64,000 bases of DNA from Klebsormidium nitens. Taxonomy: Eukaryota > Streptophyta > Klebsormidiophyceae > Klebsormidiales > Klebsormidiaceae. The stretch is from the NCBI GenBank assembly GCA_000708835.1, contig DF237407.1, forward strand, positions 7,077 through 71,076. The letters are read 5' to 3'. The notes below the pieces were generated by a model that did no database searches, was not told the origin of the DNA, and saw only the letters and a program-made list of their open reading frames with translations. The position numbers and the translations under genes were made by a program. Shown one piece after another: positions 59,601 to 64,000 of this stretch; position 1 is the stretch's first letter, and every line of letters starts with the position of its first letter.

Positions 59601-62600
59601 AGACCTACCGAAAGTAATCCGACGAATTTAAGAGGACCAGCTTTAAAACAATTGAATGAAAGATGCCATTTATCACGGTACCCCATGCTAAAGCCAGAAG
59701 ATGCTTGCGAAAAAGGACTTGCGATTTGAAGCTTGGGAAGTCGTGAGAAAAGCGAACTTGAGGCAATCGACCTTCCGAAGAAGCACTGTAAACCTCGTAA
59801 TTTTGTGGCATCATGTCGAACCTAAAGAACAGCTTCTCTTAGCGGCACAACGACCAAGGTGGGTGCTCATCATTGCCAATAAGTTTATCAAAACAATCTT
59901 CTCACAAATCCGACAAATCGGCGACTGAGGCTTGTGATGAGACATCGGATGCGCCACCATCTGGAGCGCCGACGGTGCCAAGAGCATTGGCCGTCAGCTG
60001 AGTCGACTCACAGTACACGCCCTACTTCCTGTAGGCCGAAATAGTTCATTATTGAGTCCTTCAAAGAGGTTAGCTCGAGGTATTCAGTGCTGGCCGGCTC
60101 TCCGACTTGCTGACTTGCACTCTGAGTCCTAACCGGCCAACCCAAAACGCAACCCATCTGAGCGGTACCTTCATAATATTTTTTATAGCCCAATTGCCCA
60201 CGTAGTAGTCAGCTCCTCCCTCGACCCGATTTCTAACGAAGCACTCGTTAGAGGTGCAGCACATTATTGCAGCTTCTCCTAGTGCTCCTCATGTTGAGTC
60301 TGAGTACCCAAGCCTTTGCACCAGGCCTCTTGGTCATCGCCGCGCATGCTAACTGTCAAAAAAAGCATTCGCCAGCCTGAAAGGACGGGTGGGTCCGGCT
60401 TTCTCGTTCAAACCTCACACTGATTCAGGGGCATCGTTCAAGCCTGAGACGCGAAAGGGCTTGGAACCAGGAAAGAAGTTGAACCAACGGACCACTGCTT
60501 AATTTAGAAAATTGAGATCTTATCTAGACCAATATGACTGGTCGGAAACAGCACCAAGGACAGAGCGCTGGATCACGTTACTGGTTGGCGACCAAAAGTA
60601 AACTAAAGCTAAAACTAAAAAGTTTAGCTAGCAGATCAGCTGGCTCCCCATCAGCCCGCGAGGTTTTCCTCTAAGAGAAGAAATAGTCATTTGTGGTCTG
60701 CCGTTTGGGTAAGCGCCCACGGATTCACCAGAAAAACAATCTGTAACGACTGGGAAATACCGCAAAGGAAGCAAAGCGTCGTACCCCGGGTTGATCCGCT
60801 GATGCCTCGGTCGCTCAATGGCTGCACCAGCAGTAATAATCCAATCACCAATATTATGGTGAGGAATGCTTTTAAAGATCATTGCCGTGCTATTTTCCCA
60901 ATAAGCTTCGCAGGACCGATGCAAATATTGAGAGGGAGGCTGGACTAAGGATGAATGGATGTCAGTCAAGGCCTAGAAAAAGGACGAGAGCCCGGCCTCA
61001 GACTCGATAAGCGAACTCTCTAGCCCGCGCAGAAACCGAGAAGAGAAACCAAATTAGTTGGGACGCTATTTCCACGACGTAGTTGATAAGACTGCTTGCA
61101 TGCGGCTGGCCAACCCACCTGATCCATAGATCGTAGTTGACGAGCCGAGCGCCAGTCCTCAAAAGCTGACCGTCCAGCAAACTCATATATCTCAGAACAT
61201 CATCATGACTCGGAGGCCTCATGCATGCACATGAGAACCCTCTCTGGCCTACTGAGGAGGCCAAAATGGGTGCATCATAGCCCCCTCGTGAAACACGTAG
61301 CCCTCCAAAATCCAAAAGAAACGGAAGTTTCCAGCGAAGACAGACTGTGTCTGCCCACGGAGATCGAATAAATGCAGCCGCCGTCGAGCTTGATCCTGCC
61401 ACGAGTCATCAGCAAGTCGACACCACCGACTCGGAGAAAGCATGTGGCTGGCTTTTGATGACCTGGTATCCCGAAAGATGTTGTATGTGAGCTGGCGGCT
61501 TACTTCCATATGGTTTGGCTGAAGGTCGTGAATAAATACTACAACGGCCTGAGGCCTGAACGGACTTGTGAACGACAGTCTGGCACCAGAAGACCATTCT
61601 TCGAGCAGAATGATCTTGCATATTACCCGCGCAGAAGACGCTCACTTCCAAAGTCGACCCGGAAAACTGGAACGACAGAGCTCCGCTGGCAGAAGGATGA
61701 AGAAACTAAGCAGCATGCAGCGGGAATAGACACTAACACAGGATACGTTTCTGCGCAAATCCCAATACGCTTGCATCATGGCTGAATCCGAAGGAACGCT
61801 CTTCAGTATTTGCAAGTTTGAGTACGATGATGGATGGACCGAGTTCATTTTGTTTATCCAGTCTAAAAGGGATACTGCAGACTCAAAGCGATCACGCATC
61901 TGTCCTGCAGCTCCAGTCACCGGTTCTTCAAGTATGCCCCGTTGGAACCTAAGTTGGCCCCCAACAGGAGATTATCGACCCGTCATTGCTGAAGTAACAG
62001 ACAACCCGAGAAAGCTTTCAAGCCCGGCCAAACCAGTATCTAACAACTGATTGAAAGATGTGGCGGCTAGTATAAGATTAACAAGTTGTGGTTGCTTCTC
62101 AGCAGTTGGCGCGCTAAAGGCACACTTATGATACCTAGACGGTGCTTGCTTACTCTACGTGACCCTTCCGGCATATTCAAACGAGCTTCTTCAAAGCGGA
62201 GACGATGACAGAAGCGTACAAAGTCGACTACCTAGGGTCGCCGAGCAGAAGAAGTTGGAGAAGACTGAACAAATTAAAACAAAGCTCTGGAAGGCACAAG
62301 TCCCCAGCGTATGTGCCGGCGAGCAGGTGCCGGGACCGATTTACAGTGTACACCTCTTAAAAATGACGTACGGTTTGCAAAAAATAACAAGAAGGAACTA
62401 AACGTCTTGAAAGTACACACGCACATACTATGCGCGCGCTGGCCCATTTCGAAAGTGCCTTCAGGAGGGCGGCTCACGACGGTGGCGCGGGTGCGCGCGC
62501 CCAGGGGGCCATCGCCGCGCGGCGCGCGCAGTCACCGTGCTGAGCATAGTCGCGGCAGAACGCGGCTGCGGCACTCGAGTCTTCCTTTCTCGCAAACCGC

Positions 62601-64000
62601 GGCGGGCGGGCCGCGGCTTGCTTTGATTCGCGAGTAGCGGCCGCGGTCGAATCCCGGTACCGCGAGCGGCCGCGGCCGGCCGAGCTTGTGTGTCCTGCGC
62701 GGCGACCCGCGGCCGCCTAACGGCAGTGAGACTCGTGCGTCCGCGGTTGATGCAAAGTTTGCAAGGCAAAACTGCGAGACGCTTAGGTGCTGAGTGAAAG
62801 TACGAGCAGAGGATATTTCAACCGGCTCTCTGGGGAGTGATTCAGTGAGTGAAGTCTAACACGTGGGAGCTGGAGGAGGACCTGGAAGACCAGATAGAAA
62901 CGAGTTTGGGGGGGATTTTTTGGGGGGGATTTTGGAAGGAGGAACATTGAACCGACGCCCGGCAAAAAAAGTGGGTGGACCGAGCCAAATCCGGGATGCT
63001 AGTGAGGGCGCGGCTTCAAATATGCGCACCTTATCTTCGAAGCTAGACGATTTGAAAGTGCTCAAAGCTGAACCGGGGTGGATCGTACGTTAAGCGAATC
63101 ACAGCGCACGCTATTTGTGATCATGCGGGACTTACCGCACAAATAGTTAAGCTTCAGTTGAACTTTGGTTGAGCTTTGGTTGAGCGGGACGCGTCCTTGA
63201 GAGCATATTGGCCGAATGAAGACAGCGTGGCATTAGGCACTGTCGTGACGTCTTCCGATGTCCATGTTGAATAGCAGGGTTTTGTTGCACGTTAAATATC
63301 ACGGCCACGTTGCAGAGTATTTTTAGTAGTGTTCTATGAAAAATGAAGGCGCGATTGTTATGAATGCCATCCCATCAATCCCGTCGTGTAAACATCGATG
63401 AATGCCAAGGGTCGGACGTTGAGCTATACTTTGAGGAACGTTTTCGGGTGCGGTGGTCTGGGCAGCGACAATGCTCCAGTCGGCCGTTTCCGCTTCGAAG
63501 CACAAATGATCAAACCGGAGCTGTATCGGTGACGACTGCGCTTCTTCCGAAAGCTGCTTGTTGTAGTGCATCACGGGACGTGCGGGATTCCACGAGCAAC
63601 CAGAGAAAGTGCGCAAGAACCAGACAGAGTAGCTAGGAAGGATGATTTTTGCCGCCGCATAGCGGCTCCGTAACGGAATCAAGATAGAGATGTCAAGCGC
63701 GTGAAATCGAACAAGCTGGCTACAGGGCTGCCTTTAATTAATCATCAGATTAAGCAAAGTAGCGTCAAGACTTCCGAGCATCTGCCGGCGCACGATGCGA
63801 AAACGATTCAGGCGATTGAAAGTCTAGGGGAAAGGCATCAAATACTGAAAAGACCCATTGGAACGCTCTGCACCTCGCCTTGTCATGGCATCAGGCTGAC
63901 AAGAAAGAGGCAGCGCGTCCTTGCCACACGATGGCTAGCGCATGTCACTTAATCATTGCCACAGGCCGTTTCTTCAACAAGTCGTGAAAAGTTTCGACCA
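50620..64000. other. Gene-poor tract with recurring CpG-rich islands
   Basis: I could not support any gene here. Frames of 80-150 codons exist on both strands, often overlapping, without recognisable domains or convincing splice sites. Short GC-rich islands stand out of the more AT-rich background, near 51240-51370, 52195-52365, 53200-53290, 54110-54165, 56380-56430, 57030-57090, 57800-57890, 58610-58665 and 62460-62720. Minor tandem repeats: AAGTGCTTGC at 53690-53708, an AACWTTGGGAAAGTG pair at 57399-57442 and TTGGTTGAGC near 63162-63186. Confidence 0.45.
52751..53098 (+). CDS. Weak candidate reading frame with Cys pairs
   Basis: Open frame of up to 115 codons containing DHLEFYVELLVGPSASSFSI and a C-terminal part with six Cys (ICCTREHPRWCEAG, GFCKTCKMK). 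The Cys spacing hints at metal binding but matches no family I can name. There is no splice or promoter support. Confidence 0.2.
   Translation: MLLKGSTASTPVSKAHSKAWPSGMKQAVSPENDFRNVPPFVVRDGRPDHLEFYVELLVGPSASSFSIMGLAEQRKLEQICCTREHPRWCEAGTKGPAYFHMKGGFCKTCKMKVSG

Noticed and set aside
60628-60969. 113-codon minus-strand frame
   Set aside because: Clean frame, but no domain, no splice support and an equally open plus-strand frame across it.
1-64000. tRNA and rRNA genes
   Set aside because: I looked for GGTTCGAATCC-type T-arm words and rRNA core motifs. The few partial hits (for example near 2737 and 60400) lacked a matching acceptor stem. A covariance search would be needed to exclude tRNAs fully.
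1-64000. Retroelement or viral coding genes
   Set aside because: No reverse transcriptase, integrase, capsid or polymerase motif was recognised in any frame.

Overview
The window is nuclear DNA from an intron-rich, plant-like eukaryote. The evidence is many short exons with GT-AG introns, two cytosolic-type aminoacyl-tRNA synthetases, and an expansin-like wall-loosening protein with the usual two domains. A streptophyte (charophyte) green alga such as a Klebsormidium-like species fits best. That assignment is an inference from gene content and style, not from a database match.

Layout. (1) About 1-11,637, minus strand: methionyl-tRNA synthetase with an N-terminal GST-like domain. Its 3' end runs off the window. 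(2) 11,638-13,054: divergent intergenic region carrying two MITE-like inverted-repeat elements. (3) 13,055-23,412, plus strand: a complete 17-exon phenylalanyl-tRNA synthetase alpha subunit of 530 aa, crossed by an assembly gap at 21,361-21,578. (4) 23,413-26,329: no gene seen; short repeats and a small inverted-repeat element. (5) 26,330-29,973, plus strand: a five-exon, 313-aa expansin-like protein with minisatellites in two introns. (6) About 31,600-36,745, plus strand: pieces of a secreted, proline-rich, probably membrane-anchored extracellular protein, broken by in-frame stops and a frame change. (7) 38,710-40,368, minus strand: a single-exon 552-aa protein I do not recognise. (8) About 41,075-45,123, minus strand: a HEAT/armadillo-like repeat protein of more than 1,040 aa with a Gly/Glu-rich C-terminal region. 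(9) 45,124-64,000: mostly unassigned. It holds a few small exon-like pieces on the minus strand at 47.8-49.6 kb, a GC-rich inverted-repeat locus near 50 kb, and a 13-kb gene-poor tract with recurring CpG-rich islands.

The two synthetase genes lie head to head with 1.4 kb between start codons and supply the same process, cytosolic translation. The expansin-like protein and the proline-rich protein are both candidate cell-wall or extracellular components.

The most unusual feature is spread over the spliced genes of the first 34 kb. Many introns hold one or several partial, same-orientation copies of the neighbouring exon edge, splice site included ('exon ghosts'). Ages range from nearly identical (one copy differs from its exon only at four synonymous positions) to strongly decayed. 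Splice sites were chosen by eye. For the two synthetases and the expansin, all exon lengths keep one reading frame, which supports those models.
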